A stretch of 64,000 nt of DNA from DATAEK01 sp036258055. Lineage in GTDB: Bacteria > Acidobacteriota > Vicinamibacteria > Vicinamibacterales > 2-12-FULL-66-21. The notes beneath the pieces are model-generated. The model saw only the letters and a list, made by a program, of their open reading frames with translations. It was not told the origin of the DNA and ran no database searches. Both the position numbers and the translations under genes were made by a program. The DNA lies in contig DATAEK010000372.1 of the NCBI GenBank assembly GCA_036258055.1, forward strand, positions 14,601-78,600, read 5' to 3'. Shown in pieces: positions 33,276 to 42,044 of the stretch; positions within the stretch are counted from its first letter, which is position 1; every line of letters begins with the position of its first letter.

Positions 33276-33301
33276 TCTGGACCGAGAGCACTGCAGCGGC
33301 C

Positions 33302-35986
33302 TTACATCCCCGGAACCACGTAGACACCAAGGAAACGTTCATCTCGACTCGAGGGATCGGTCGTAGATGGCCGGAACCCCGACGACGACGTGATCGTGAT
33401 CGCGGTGGCGGCGCGAGCCGCGTCGAGCGGCACATCGATGACGCGCTCTTCCCCGGGCACGAGCTGCAGCGTCTCGACCCACCCGCCCGCGTGAAGCGTG
33501 ACGTCGTTCTGCGCAGGCGCGTTGCGGAGCGTCAGCCTGGCTGACGATCGCGGCGCATCGGGCTGCACGACGATCGTCGAATCACGCGCGCCTCCCACCC
33601 AGAATGCGGCCGGTTCGGGAAAGCTTCGATCGTCCATGAAGTAGACCGTGGCAGCGCCGTACCGCACGGCGTGGCGCGCGTAGTCGGAAGCGGCCTTCTG
33701 ATCGGGTGTCAGAATCGTCACCGGCCGAATCGTCAGCCCGCGCACTTGCTGGCGCGAGTCTTCATCGCCACGGACGACGAGTGCCCGGACGTCCACGGGA
33801 AAACGGACGCGAACCTCTCCGTCGAAAAAGCTGGCCGGCTGCGTCAGCACCGAGAACTGGTCGCGGCCGATGCCCAGCATGATCCAGCCGCCGCCGCCGC
33901 TGCGGTCGATGTGCACGAGGTAATCGCCCGCCGGAATCTGCGGCACGGTAAAGATCGGGCGATCGTCGCGACCCGACGCCGGCGGCGCTGGCGGCGACGC
34001 GTCCAGTCGCACGATGAGGCGCTCGGGCAGTTCGGACGCCTTGATACGCCGGAGACGCGAGAGATCCAGCGCGAGGAACTTGTGCGACGTTCCCACCGTG
34101 CGCAGGAGATCGACCTGCGCGGCAGCCTCGACGCCGCTCACGCCTTCTATCCTCCAGACAATCGTCAGCGCAGCCATGATCGCGACGGCAAGCGCCAGCA
34201 CCGTAGCCGTCGCGAGCCGCGGACGCGAGTTCAGCCTCGGCGATCGATCGGCCGCGCGGACGAGCAGCCACGCCGACACGACCGCCCCGATCCAGATCGC
34301 GATCTCCAGATAGAACCGGGAACCAGGTGCTCCGCGGCGCGCGCGCGAAAAGAAACTGGGTAAGCCGTGCTGAAGGTCCGCAGCCCGGTTCGCCCAATCG
34401 AGCACACCAGAGTAGACAACGTCACGCAGAAAGTACGCGAGACGTCCGCCGTCGACGAGGACGACCGCGGCTGCAATCATGGCCGTCGCGGCAAGTGACG
34501 CAGCAAGCGTCGCGCGCGTCGCACGCCGGGCCGCGCCGGCCCAGGCGACGGCAGCCGGAATCGCCAGCGACGGGACGAGCGGAACAAGGAATCGCGCCGG
34601 CGAGCTGAACCCTCCCCACCACATCGCGAAATGGGTGACGGTCAGCAGGTACGGCAGCATCACGAACACCAGCTCCGCGGGCAGCCACTTGAATTCCGGA
34701 CGGACGCGAGGCATCACGATCAGCCCCGCGATGGCCGCCACGAGGACGGGCGCATAAACGAGCAGTCCGTACAGCTGATCGAAGAACAGCCCGGCCATCC
34801 CTCCCGCGATGTACGCCATCGAGCCCAGGTCGCTGCCCCGATACGGAATCGCGGGATCGGGTACGCCGTAGATCGCCACGAAGAAGCCGACCCAGGCGAG
34901 CGCGCTGGCTGCGGGCACCGCCAAGAACGCCGAGCCTTTTGCCGCCGGATTCGTCGTCCGCGCGAGCTCGAGCATCACCAGCGCACCCAGTCCGCCAGCG
35001 AGGAGCGCGAAGCGCGTGTGCAGCCACGGCAGCACGGCGAGCGCAGCACCGTGCAAAAACCACGGCCGCGCCGATTCGGCGCCCGATGCGCGCTCGTCAC
35101 GCGCCCGCACCAGCGCCCAGACGCCTGTCAGGACGAAGAATCCTCCCGGTCCGTCCGGATAAACGGTGAACGAGTTGAGGAGCAGCGTCGGCGACAGCAC
35201 AACCGCCGCCCATCCGAACCACGCCGCGTCGTCTCGGCCGCTGACGCGTTTCGCGAGCCGCCACGCAAGACCGGCGGTAACGCCGGCGAGCACGATCAGA
35301 AACAACACGACGCCACGGTAACCAGCGATAGCGAACGCCGGCAGGACGAGCGCTGACACGCCGGGCGCATGGATCGAATAGATCTCGCCGTCACGGCCGC
35401 GCCGATAGTAGTCCGGCTTCGACAGATCGCCGGGGTAGTACGCGCGGTAGTCACCGCGACGATGGTTGTTCTCGATCTTGAGGTCGTGATCCAGCAGCAG
35501 GCTCTGCGTGATCACGAGGTAATGCGGCTCGTCGCCACCCGGCCTGGATGGCGCGACCTGCCACGCCGCAAACATGTAGATTGCGGCCGCGATGACTCCC
35601 GCTGAAAACGCTGGCCGCGACGTCAACACCGCCGGTCGGATCATCCGCGTCGGAGCGCTGGCGAGAAAAACGGGGAGAGCCGCGATCCATGGCGCGAGCA
35701 CGAGCGGGCCGGACCACATCAGAAAGGCAGGCGCTCCAACCGGAAGCCACGGCAGGATCGGAAGGACCAGCAACAGGAGGGGTGTAAGTGTTCCGGATCG
35801 TCGGATCAGAACGATCGTCGCTGCCGCCGCGGCGGCTGCCAGAGTCAACGCGCCCGGGTTGTACGGCAGCAGCGCGATCCGTGCGCCGCCATCGACGATC
35901 GCGACGCTGCCCTGCGACAACCACGCGACGATCGCCGTCAGCAGCGCGGCGGCGAGCAGTGAGGATCGGGTTAGAATGACCGGCAT
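33302..35986 (-). CDS. GT-C-like multi-pass membrane glycosyltransferase-like protein with C-terminal soluble domain
   Basis: The 894-residue protein has about eleven to thirteen hydrophobic helices in residues 1-600 and a soluble C-terminal domain (about 610-894) with beta-rich, carbohydrate-binding-like sequence. The first long periplasmic loop carries Asp-Glu at residues 152-153 (GGDEPHYLVITQ), the place and type of the catalytic DE motif of PMT/ArnT-like GT-C enzymes that use polyprenyl-phosphate sugars. A GT-C role in surface glycosylation is likely but not proven. The start codon lies within a palindrome and only 5 bp from the divergent start at 35992. The stop faces a probable bidirectional terminator. 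Confidence 0.7.
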   Translation of the reverse strand: MPVILTRSSLLAAALLTAIVAWLSQGSVAIVDGGARIALLPYNPGALTLAAAAAAATIVLIRRSGTLTPLLLLVLPILPWLPVGAPAFLMWSGPLVLAPWIAALPVFLASAPTRMIRPAVLTSRPAFSAGVIAAAIYMFAAWQVAPSRPGGDEPHYLVITQSLLLDHDLKIENNHRRGDYRAYYPGDLSKPDYYRRGRDGEIYSIHAPGVSALVLPAFAIAGYRGVVLFLIVLAGVTAGLAWRLAKRVSGRDDAAWFGWAAVVLSPTLLLNSFTVYPDGPGGFFVLTGVWALVRARDERASGAESARPWFLHGAALAVLPWLHTRFALLAGGLGALVMLELARTTNPAAKGSAFLAVPAASALAWVGFFVAIYGVPDPAIPYRGSDLGSMAYIAGGMAGLFFDQLYGLLVYAPVLVAAIAGLIVMPRVRPEFKWLPAELVFVMLPYLLTVTHFAMWWGGFSSPARFLVPLVPSLAIPAAVAWAGAARRATRATLAASLAATAMIAAAVVLVDGGRLAYFLRDVVYSGVLDWANRAADLQHGLPSFFSRARRGAPGSRFYLEIAIWIGAVVSAWLLVRAADRSPRLNSRPRLATATVLALAVAIMAALTIVWRIEGVSGVEAAAQVDLLRTVGTSHKFLALDLSRLRRIKASELPERLIVRLDASPPAPPASGRDDRPIFTVPQIPAGDYLVHIDRSGGGGWIMLGIGRDQFSVLTQPASFFDGEVRVRFPVDVRALVVRGDEDSRQQVRGLTIRPVTILTPDQKAASDYARHAVRYGAATVYFMDDRSFPEPAAFWVGGARDSTIVVQPDAPRSSARLTLRNAPAQNDVTLHAGGWVETLQLVPGEERVIDVPLDAARAATAITITSSSGFRPSTTDPSSRDERFLGVYVVPGM

Positions 35987-35990
35987 TCTA
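35972..35990. promoter_or_regulatory. 19-bp palindrome between head-to-head GT-C genes
   Basis: TAGAATG-ACCGG-CATTCTA is a perfect 7-bp inverted repeat spanning 35972-35990 and covering the minus-strand start codon. Each arm includes TAGAAT, a -10-like hexamer, in opposite directions. It could be a shared operator or divergent core promoter. No -35 partners were identified. Confidence 0.5.
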
Positions 35991-35991
35991 C

Positions 35992-37674
35992 ATGGAGCAC
36001 CGGCGCGATACCATCACTCCCCGGGCCGTCCGGGGCCTCGCGCTGTGCGGAGCTGCGCTGGTTGCCACGGTCGTGATGACGTGGCCGCTCGCCACTGACC
36101 TTGCCCATCTTGGCCGCACGAGCAACAGCGGCGACGCCCGCTTCTCGGTGTGGACGGTTGCCTGGGTGGCCCATGCGCTCCTCACCGATCCCTCGAATCT
36201 CTTCGACGCGAACATCTACCATCCGCATCGGCTCACCCTCGCGTACTCGGAAGCCAACATCGTCGCCGGCGTCCTCGCGACGCCGACGTTCTGGCTGACG
36301 GGCAACGCCGAGCTCGCGCACAACCTCGTCGTCCTGATCGCCTTTGCCGCGACCGTCGTCACGACATGGCTGCTCGCGCGGAGGCTGACCCGTGACACCG
36401 GTGCCGCCGCGGCATCCGCGTTGCTTTTCGCGTTCAGCCCGTATTTCTTCTCTCACACGACGCACATCCAGCTGTTGATGGTCGCCGGACTGCCGCTGTC
36501 ACTGCTGGCGCTGCAACGGCTCGTCGACGCGCCTTCGCCGCGCGCGGGCCTGCTGCTGGGCCTCTCGCTCGCCGTCCTGGCGCTGTCGTGTGCGTACTAC
36601 GGAATCTTCGGCGCGCTGATCACGGGCTACGCGACGTTCTTTTTCGCCTGGTCGCGGCGAAACTGGACGTCGAGCCGCTACTGGGTCGCGATCGCAATCG
36701 CCGCCGCCACGTCGATCGCCATCGTCGCACCCTTCTTTGTGCCCTATCTCCAGGTGCAGGAGGAAACCGGCTTCCGTCGATCGCTCGACGATGCGGTTGC
36801 GTATTCTGCGTACGTGCGGTCGTACCTGGCGTCATCCGCCAACGCCCACACGTGGCTGCTGCCGATCATCCGCGATTGGAATCACGAGGTGCTCTTCCCC
36901 GGTTTCGTGGCAACCGTGCTCGGAGCAGTCGGGATTGCCGCGGCGTTCAGGCCGTCGACGCTCGCAACGCAACCGTCCGGAAACGATCGTGAGACGGCAA
37001 TCTTCTACGGGTCGGTCGGCGTTCTCGCGTTCTGGATATCGCTCGGCCCCCGAGCCGGTCTCTACACGGTCCTGTACAAGCTCATTCCCGTGTTTTCGTT
37101 CCTCCGCGCGCCGGGACGCACTGGCATCGTGGTCATGCTGGTGTTCTCGATATTTGCGGGCTTCGCCGTTCGCGCGCTTCGCCGGCAGTTTCCATTGCGC
37201 GCGGGCGCGATTGCCGCAGCGGCCTGCGTACTGGCGCTGCTCGATCTCAACAATTATCCGGTCAATTGGCGAATCTCGAAGCCAATCCCGCCTGCGTATC
37301 GAGTCCTCGCCGGGCTGCCGCACGGCGCGGTCGCCGAGTTTCCTTTCTTCGAGCGACGGATCGACTTCTACATTCACACCATCTACATGCTGAACTCGAC
37401 CATCCACTGGCAGCCGCTCGTCAACGGCTACAGCGACTACATCCCTCCCGACTTCCGCGAGCTCGCCGTGACACTGGCGCCTTTCCCTTCGCGCGAGAGC
37501 TTCGACGCGCTGAAGAAACGGCGCGTGCGGTACATCGTCATCCATCGAGATCTGTACGGACGCGAACGGATGCCGGAAATCGAGAAGAGCCTGCAGGCGT
37601 ACGCGGAATACCTTCGACAGATCACCGAAGACGACTGGATCAGGATCTACGAGGTCGTCGCCTGGCCGAAGTGA
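35992..37674 (+). CDS. GT-C-like multi-pass membrane protein
   Basis: The 560-residue protein has about ten to twelve membrane helices. After the first helix a loop contains Asp (NSGDARFSVWTVAW), placed like the catalytic Asp of GT-C glycosyltransferases, followed by YHPHRLTLAYSEANI. The C-terminal 120 residues are soluble. Families with this layout often act in exopolysaccharide or protein glycosylation. It is divergent from the similar membrane protein at 33302-35986 with only 5 bp between start codons. The donor and acceptor are unknown. Confidence 0.7.
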   Translation: MEHRRDTITPRAVRGLALCGAALVATVVMTWPLATDLAHLGRTSNSGDARFSVWTVAWVAHALLTDPSNLFDANIYHPHRLTLAYSEANIVAGVLATPTFWLTGNAELAHNLVVLIAFAATVVTTWLLARRLTRDTGAAAASALLFAFSPYFFSHTTHIQLLMVAGLPLSLLALQRLVDAPSPRAGLLLGLSLAVLALSCAYYGIFGALITGYATFFFAWSRRNWTSSRYWVAIAIAAATSIAIVAPFFVPYLQVQEETGFRRSLDDAVAYSAYVRSYLASSANAHTWLLPIIRDWNHEVLFPGFVATVLGAVGIAAAFRPSTLATQPSGNDRETAIFYGSVGVLAFWISLGPRAGLYTVLYKLIPVFSFLRAPGRTGIVVMLVFSIFAGFAVRALRRQFPLRAGAIAAAACVLALLDLNNYPVNWRISKPIPPAYRVLAGLPHGAVAEFPFFERRIDFYIHTIYMLNSTIHWQPLVNGYSDYIPPDFRELAVTLAPFPSRESFDALKKRRVRYIVIHRDLYGRERMPEIEKSLQAYAEYLRQITEDDWIRIYEVVAWPK

Positions 37675-37692
37675 AAGGCCTGCGAAACCAAC

Positions 37693-39975
37693 CTAGCGTT
37701 TCGGGGATGGCTTCTTCTTCGTGGACGGTTTCTTCGCGGGAGCCTTTTTCGAAGGTGTCGACGAGGATTTCGTAGAGCCCGCCTTCGAGCCGGACGCCGA
37801 GGACTGCGGACCGGTGGTCGCTGCGATCTGTGAAAGGGGGATGGGGCGTCCGCCACCCTTCCCATACAGCTGGCGGTAGTCCTCCGCCGTGCCGAGAATC
37901 CGTTTCACGTAGTTCTGGGTCTCCGGGAATGGAATGTCGTCGATGAACTCGTCCTGATCGAGCCCGGGACGCTCGGCCTTCCACCGCACGACACGGCTCT
38001 CTCCGGCGTTGTAACTGGCCAACGCGTAGTAGGTCCCACCGAACTGCTCGATCAGCTTCGAGAAGTAGAGCGTGCCCATCCGGATGTTGGCTTCGGGATC
38101 GGTGAGGGTCGCGGTGCTGAAGCGTTTGATCCCCAGCGTCCGCGCCAGCCTGCGGCCCGTTGACGGCACGATCTGCATCAAGCCCCAGGCGTTCGCGTTC
38201 GAGCGAACCTTCGCATCGAACGTCGACTCCTGCGCAATGAGCGCCGCGACCACGTAGGGATCGAGATCCCTTGCCGCAGAATGCCTGCGGATCGAATCCC
38301 AGTAGGTCAGCGGGAAAATGACCTGCAGAATCTCCGCGGGAACCTCCTGACCATTCGCGGTCAGGTGCTGGGGATAGGCACGCCGCATCAGGCTGATCGC
38401 CCGGCGCAGTTCCCCCTTCTGGTGATAGACCCACGCAATCGTCGCGTCGATCTGGGGTGACGATCCCCAGGCGCGCTGCGCATATCGCAGCTCATTGAGG
38501 GCGTCGTCGTAAAGGCCGGCCGCGAGCAGAACCCTGATCAGTTTCTCGGTCGGCGGCGGGCGTGTCGGATCAACGGGGGAAGACTGCTGGACGGCCGGCA
38601 CCACGTTCTCGATCGGCATGCCCGCTTGTCGCGACAGTTGCGCACCAGCCAGACGGCCGTAGTACGAGTTGCCGTAGTCTGTCCGCACCAGACGCAGCCG
38701 CGCATCCGCCTGATCACCCTCACCCAGCTTCGCGTGCGCTCTCGCCGCCCAGTAGAGGAATGATGGCCGGTAATCCGACCGGGCAAACGTGGATGCCGCC
38801 GATTCGAATACGCGCACGGTTTCGGCGTATGCGCCCGTCTTGTATCGCCACCAGCCGTATTTCCAGGCCGCGCGTTCGGCCCGCGTCCCGTTCGGGAACT
38901 TCTCGTAGAGCTCGCGGAAGGCGTCCGCGGCCAGATCGTCCTCGTTGCCGACGATGTAGTACGTGCCGAGGTTGTTGAGCGCTTCTTCGGACCAGGTGCT
39001 GTCGGGGAAATCGGTCACGAGCGCGCGGGTCTGCGCGATGAACGCGTCGCGGTTCCCGAGCTCACGCAACGCACTCAATGTGAAGAATCGGGCTTCCGCC
39101 TTGCGCGATGCGCTGTCGACGTAGGGGCGAAGCTGATCGAGTGCGGCCTGATATCGTTTGCCGAAAAAGTCGCACTCGGCGATGCGCAGATCGATCAGCT
39201 CCCGATCGTCGCCAGTCGCCTGACTCTGGATCGCGGCGAGCCCGGTACGCGCTTCCGAGTACCGGCGTGCGCCGAAGAGGACCTGCGCGCGGCCGAGATC
39301 ACTCTTGTAGCCGGTGCGATCGATTTCGCCCTGCAGTTTTTCGAGCTCCATCGAAGCGGCGACGGCGGCGTCCGTCAACGAGTACTCGAAGTAGACGCGA
39401 TAGAACGCTTCCGCCGCCTTCCGCCGCTCGCCCGCGGCAAGCGCGGCGCGGCCAAGCCGCGAGAGCACCTCGTCGTTGACCGAGATCTTGGACTCTGCGA
39501 GCGCCGCGTAGATGACCATCGCGGCCTTGAAGTCGCCGACTGTTTCAGCGGCTTCTGCCTCGCCGAGGGCAGCGCCAATGGCGAGATAGCCCGCGGGCTT
39601 CCGCTCCGTCAGCGCATGAAACGTTGCCCGGGCTTCGGGTGTCCGGGACAAGCGCAACTGCGTGAGTCCCGTGTAGTACGCGGCGTAGTCGGCGAGCGGC
39701 GTCGACGCGAGCGACGGGCGGCTGACGAGCGGGAGAGCGGCCGCGTAATCACCCGCAGCGTACCGCGCCGCACCGTCGACGAGCGGTTGATAGGCCGCGA
39801 GCGCGCGCTTGTTCACGTCGTCGTCGCTCGGCACCAGCCACAACTCGCTGGCAGTTCCGGGAAGTGGCGGATGAACCGTCGGCGCGAGTTGATCGGACGT
39901 CGCACGCACGACGCGCGATGGCGGCACGAGCAGACCAGCCAGAACCAGCGCTGAGACCAGAGTTCGCCTGATCAC
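37693..39975 (-). CDS. slt: Soluble lytic murein transglycosylase (Slt70-like)
   Basis: The 760-residue periplasmic enzyme starts with a signal peptide (MIRRTLVSALVLAGLLVPPSRVVRA). Residues about 60-520 are a helical superhelix of TPR-like repeats. The catalytic SLT domain (about 545-700) has the Glu in AQESTFDAKV, then NAWGLMQIVPSTGRRLA and YALASYNAGESRV. It cleaves glycan strands with formation of 1,6-anhydro ends. The final 40 residues are a Lys/Pro/Ser tail (KKAPAKKPSTKKKP), not part of the family norm. Its GTG start overlaps the upstream GAF-protein stop by 4 nt, so the two are coupled. Confidence 0.93.
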   Translation of the reverse strand: MIRRTLVSALVLAGLLVPPSRVVRATSDQLAPTVHPPLPGTASELWLVPSDDDVNKRALAAYQPLVDGAARYAAGDYAAALPLVSRPSLASTPLADYAAYYTGLTQLRLSRTPEARATFHALTERKPAGYLAIGAALGEAEAAETVGDFKAAMVIYAALAESKISVNDEVLSRLGRAALAAGERRKAAEAFYRVYFEYSLTDAAVAASMELEKLQGEIDRTGYKSDLGRAQVLFGARRYSEARTGLAAIQSQATGDDRELIDLRIAECDFFGKRYQAALDQLRPYVDSASRKAEARFFTLSALRELGNRDAFIAQTRALVTDFPDSTWSEEALNNLGTYYIVGNEDDLAADAFRELYEKFPNGTRAERAAWKYGWWRYKTGAYAETVRVFESAASTFARSDYRPSFLYWAARAHAKLGEGDQADARLRLVRTDYGNSYYGRLAGAQLSRQAGMPIENVVPAVQQSSPVDPTRPPPTEKLIRVLLAAGLYDDALNELRYAQRAWGSSPQIDATIAWVYHQKGELRRAISLMRRAYPQHLTANGQEVPAEILQVIFPLTYWDSIRRHSAARDLDPYVVAALIAQESTFDAKVRSNANAWGLMQIVPSTGRRLARTLGIKRFSTATLTDPEANIRMGTLYFSKLIEQFGGTYYALASYNAGESRVVRWKAERPGLDQDEFIDDIPFPETQNYVKRILGTAEDYRQLYGKGGGRPIPLSQIAATTGPQSSASGSKAGSTKSSSTPSKKAPAKKPSTKKKPSPKR

Positions 39976-41495
39976 CGGTGCCTCGCCGAACTACCGAGCA
40001 GACCCGGATCGCCGTCGGCGAGCGTCTGCACCAGTTCCTGATGGAAGTATTGAGACCGCGCGCCAATCGAGGACGGGACGCGCTCTTCATAGAGCCGCTG
40101 CGCGCGCTCGATCTCGGCGCCCAGCCTCGTCAGGAGATCCCGGCGTTCGCGTCCGAGCCGAACCGCAGACTCGTTGTACAGCTTGATCTCCGAAACGAGC
40201 AGGCGCGCATATCGCCGCGCACTGCTCTCCTCGTCCGATACCGGCGCTGCCGCAGTCTGTTGTTGCGATCGCGGCGGCGCCACCGAAGGCGTCACGGAGG
40301 GAACGGCGGGCTGAGCTTTGGGCGTGACCGCGAATCTCGCGGCTTGCACGGTACGCACGGCAGTGAGGTGTGCCAGGCACATCGAGGCATGGCGGCCGAG
40401 GATCTGCACGGCTTCCGGCCACGACGCTGGCGCCTGCGATGGCTGCGCACCTCCGTCATCAGCGTACAGTACGGCAACGGCCTGACCGCCGACGATGATC
40501 GGCACCGCGAGCGCGGCGCGCCCCGACGGCAGTGAGGCAAATGAAGGTGCCGAGGTTACAGCGGTTGACACAGGCTCAGCGTTGCGAACGGCACGCGCCA
40601 GGAGCCCATCGTCGCTGGCAGAAAAAGGTTGCGGTCCAAGATTCTCGAAGCCAACGGCCTTCCACGGCTGCAACTGATCGCGATCGACGATGAAGACCGC
40701 CGAGCGCGGAGCGTGAGGCCGAATGGCCGTCACGAGCGCCGTGAGTGTTTCCGATAACGTGCGCCCACTGTCGAGAGCCTTGACCGCTTCAAGCAGCCGC
40801 TCGACGATCGCCAACTGCGCCTGACGCTCCTGAGCCCTGGCTTCCGTGACGGCGGCGGCGGTGTCGCGCTCGTACAGTGCGTTCGCCTTCTGCAACGCCT
40901 GATCGCGATCGGCGATGAGCGTGACCTGCAGCTGAGCGCGCGCGTGCTCCAGTGCAACCGCGCGCTGACGCGAGGCTTCGATTTCGGCTGCGGCGCGTTC
41001 GCGCTCCGTGAGAAGTGCGGAGGTCGCCTCTTCGCGCGCGGCAGTCAACGCAGTGCGCTCCGCACGCGCGGTTTCGAGCTCGCGACGCATGGCGTCGAGC
41101 TCCGCACTCGCGGTTTCGGACTTTCGACGCGCGTCAGCGAGTTCCGCGCGCGCGGTGTCGAGCTCCCGCGCACGGTCCTGCTCGGCACGCGACGTGGTTT
41201 CCGCGTGCTGCCGGGTTTCGAGTCGAGCCGCCTCGAGCTGCTGACGTTCCGCCGCCAGCGCGCGATCATGCTCCTCGCGCGCGCGAGTCGCGGCCGTCGC
41301 CGCCTCTGCGCGGAGCGCATCAATCTTCGCGCTCCACTGCGCTTCGGCGGCGGCGTCGGCGTGACGACGTGCTTCCTCGACGGCCTTCGTCTGCTGGGCT
41401 TCGAGCGCCCGGCGAAGCGCGTCCAACTCGTCCTGGAATTTGGCGTGAATTGCCTCGAACGCAGTTCGAAGCTGGTCCTCGGCCATTCTCCGCAT
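39972..41495 (-). CDS. Coiled-coil GAF-domain protein coupled to Slt
   Basis: The 507-residue protein has about 210 residues of heptad-rich coiled coil (Ala, Arg, Glu), then a GAF-like domain (about 225-370: SAVFIVDRDQLQPWKAVGF, then AALAVPIIVGGQAVAVLYAD), a Pro/Gln/Ala linker and a charged C-terminal helix. No signal peptide or membrane segment is seen, so it is cytoplasmic. An alternative start exists at 41486. The gene lies directly upstream of slt with a GTGA overlap. A role in sensing and positioning is possible, but no function can be claimed. The antisense tmRNA promoter lies beyond its start. Confidence 0.75.
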   Translation of the reverse strand: MRRMAEDQLRTAFEAIHAKFQDELDALRRALEAQQTKAVEEARRHADAAAEAQWSAKIDALRAEAATAATRAREEHDRALAAERQQLEAARLETRQHAETTSRAEQDRARELDTARAELADARRKSETASAELDAMRRELETARAERTALTAAREEATSALLTERERAAAEIEASRQRAVALEHARAQLQVTLIADRDQALQKANALYERDTAAAVTEARAQERQAQLAIVERLLEAVKALDSGRTLSETLTALVTAIRPHAPRSAVFIVDRDQLQPWKAVGFENLGPQPFSASDDGLLARAVRNAEPVSTAVTSAPSFASLPSGRAALAVPIIVGGQAVAVLYADDGGAQPSQAPASWPEAVQILGRHASMCLAHLTAVRTVQAARFAVTPKAQPAVPSVTPSVAPPRSQQQTAAAPVSDEESSARRYARLLVSEIKLYNESAVRLGRERRDLLTRLGAEIERAQRLYEERVPSSIGARSQYFHQELVQTLADGDPGLLGSSARHR

Positions 41496-41559
41496 TATCC
41501 GGACCGGCTCCCATCAAGTCAAGCAGAGAAAAGCCCGCAACTTCAACCACGACAGCAAC

Positions 41560-41588
41560 TTGACGGGATGCCGAGGAAGCCGTACAAT
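41560..41588 (+). promoter_or_regulatory. Sigma-70 type promoter of tmRNA
   Basis: TTGACG (41560-41565), a 17-bp spacer and TACAAT (41583-41588) form a near-consensus promoter. The start would be near 41595, giving a 5' leader of about 64 nt before the mature tmRNA. Confidence 0.85.
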
Positions 41589-41658
41589 GTCGAATTGCGT
41601 TGAGCGCGAGAAACCGCTCGACGCCGTCTTCCGGGCGCGGATGCTCGACTCTGCTTGA

Positions 41659-42010
41659 GGGGGCGACCTAGATTCGACGGAGATACGGTTTCGCAGGATG
41701 CGTGCCGAGGACCATCACCCTCGTAAATCAGATGGAAACAACCATAACTGCGGACACGCAGCTCGCTCTCGCAGCTTAATAACCTGTGAGCGTCCACCCC
41801 GATCAGCCTGCGGGCCGGGGCTGGATGTCATTTCAGCAGGCTGGTTGCTGGCGGCCTCCCCGGACGTCGGCGATGAGATTTTTCGGGGATGGTTCCTGGC
41901 GGTTGTTCGCCGCTTCTCCACGCCGGGGACGAGATTTCAGAAGCGGATACGCATCGTAGATTCCTGCGGGGATGTATTTTCGGACCCGGGTGCAAATCCC
42001 GGCGCCTCCA
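41659..42010 (+). ncRNA. ssrA: Transfer-messenger RNA (tmRNA)
   Basis: The 5' end GGGGGCG pairs with CGCCTCC at 42003-42009 as the acceptor stem, with discriminator A at 42010; CCA is not encoded. The conserved GACCTAGATTCGACGG follows the 5' arm, and the T-arm (CCGGG-TGCAAAT-CCCGG) is near the 3' end. The tag-coding part ends GCTCTCGCAGCTTAATAA, giving ...LALAA and two stop codons (41777-41782). By analogy with E. coli the resume codon would be CAG 41729, giving tag QMETTITADTQLALAA after the charged Ala. tmRNA and SmpB rescue stalled ribosomes and tag the products for proteolysis. Confidence 0.95.
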
Positions 42011-42020
42011 TTATTAGTTT

Positions 42021-42044
42021 GCCGCGGGGCCCCACCCCCGCGGC
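42021..42044 (+). terminator. GC-rich hairpin after tmRNA
   Basis: GCCGCGGGG (42021-42029) pairs perfectly with CCCCGCGGC (42036-42044) around a 6-nt loop just after the tmRNA 3' end. There is no T-tract. It could be a processing signal or a weak terminator. Confidence 0.55.
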
